From an uncultured Eubacteriales bacterium (GTDB lineage: Bacteria > Bacillota > Clostridia > Oscillospirales > Butyricicoccaceae): a stretch of 5,854 nucleotides of DNA. The stretch is from positions 1 to 5,854 of the forward strand of contig CATJIY010000071.1 in the NCBI GenBank assembly GCA_949740695.1, in the 5' to 3' direction. The notes under the pieces are model-generated. The model was not told the origin of the DNA, searched no databases, and saw only the letters and a list, made by a program, of their open reading frames with translations. Shown piece by piece: positions 5,346-5,854 of this stretch. How positions within the stretch are numbered: the stretch's first letter is position 1; every line of letters starts with the position of its first letter. A program made the translations under genes and the position numbers.

Positions 5346-5854
5346 ATGGATAAAAAAATTTCATCGGCCGTCATTCATCGGATGCCTCGTTATTTCCGCT
5401 ATTTATGTGATTTGCAGGATGCTGGTACCGCCCGAATTTCTTCAGGCGCCTTAGCTCAGCGCATGGGTCTTACTGCGTCCCAGGTAAGGCAAGATTTTAA
5501 CTGCTTCGGCGGTTTTGGCCAGCAAGGTTATGGTTATAATGTGGCCGACCTTCGGGCGGCTATTGCAAAAATTTTGCGTATTGATCGGGAACGGCTGGCC
5601 ATTATCATCGGGGCTGGAAACCTGGGAAAAGCGCTGATGACCAATTTTAACTTTCACAAATATGGAGTCCGGTTGGTAGCGGCATTTGATACCAATCCAC
5701 TGCTTATTGGCACCGAAATCGCCGGCGTTCCCATTTATTCTTGCCGTAATCTGGAGGAGGTGATGGGAGAGTTTCATCCCGTTATCGGCATCCTCACTTT
5801 GCCAAAACTCCATGCCCGAGGAGCGGCTCAACGGTTGGCGGCGGCTGGTATTCA
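5346..5854 (+). CDS. rex: Redox-sensing transcriptional repressor Rex, partial (C-terminus outside window)
   Basis: Rex represses fermentation and NADH-reoxidation genes and leaves DNA when the NADH/NAD+ ratio rises. I translated 169 codons from the ATG at 5346 to the window edge with no stop; Rex is usually about 210 residues, so some 40 are missing. Residues 1 to about 80 form the winged-helix DNA-binding domain: SSAVIHRMPRYFRYL, then ISSGALAQRMGLTASQVRQD (31-50) as the helix-turn-helix, and FNCFGGFGQQGYGY (51-64) leading into the wing. From about residue 84 the Rossmann domain begins, with the dinucleotide-binding GAGNLG at 89-94 and FDTNP after the second strand. AGGGGGG (5333-5339), six bases upstream, is the ribosome binding site. 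It lies downstream of a structured leader and a candidate promoter, on the same strand as tsaD but probably a separate transcription unit. The domain-swapping C-terminal helix falls outside the window. Confidence 0.96.
   Translation, partial: MDKKISSAVIHRMPRYFRYLCDLQDAGTARISSGALAQRMGLTASQVRQDFNCFGGFGQQGYGYNVADLRAAIAKILRIDRERLAIIIGAGNLGKALMTNFNFHKYGVRLVAAFDTNPLLIGTEIAGVPIYSCRNLEEVMGEFHPVIGILTLPKLHARGAAQRLAAAGI

Overview
The window reads as a chromosomal segment from a bacterium of the Firmicutes, most likely the class Clostridia. This rests on strong purine-rich Shine-Dalgarno sequences, a DNA polymerase I whose proofreading domain has lost its catalytic acids, and a Rex repressor with a clostridial-looking recognition region (RQDFNCFGGFGQQGYGY). 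The lineage is inferred; no rRNA gene is present. Coding DNA is of moderate GC content, whereas the gap after tsaD is only about 31% GC by hand count (4841-5160).

Layout. Positions 1-418 hold two minus-strand genes that overlap in an ATGA: a small Xre/Cro-type helix-turn-helix protein and, downstream of it, a zinc-ribbon protein running off the left edge. A 277-bp divergent gap (419-695) carries a good sigma-A-type promoter for the plus-strand genes. Positions 696-4835 are a tightly packed plus-strand operon: polA (DNA polymerase I), rimI (N-acetyltransferase, 17-bp overlap with polA) and tsaD (tRNA t6A biosynthesis, 4-bp ATGA overlap with rimI). It combines DNA repair and Okazaki-fragment processing with protein and tRNA modification. 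tsaB and tsaE, often neighbours of rimI-tsaD, are not in the window.

Positions 4836-5345 are a 510-bp gap without a convincing gene. In order it holds weak AT-rich hairpins that could end the operon, a tight array of three same-orientation DnaA-box sequences (one perfect TTATCCACA, two TTTTCCACA), a candidate promoter, and a leader with a two-part stem-loop ahead of rex. From 5346 the redox-sensing repressor gene rex runs off the right edge.

The genes are mostly housekeeping, and I do not see an undescribed multi-gene system. The places most worth a second look are the DnaA-box array in AT-rich DNA away from any visible dnaA gene, the structured rex leader with an open frame running into the rex start codon, and the coupled HTH/zinc-ribbon pair.
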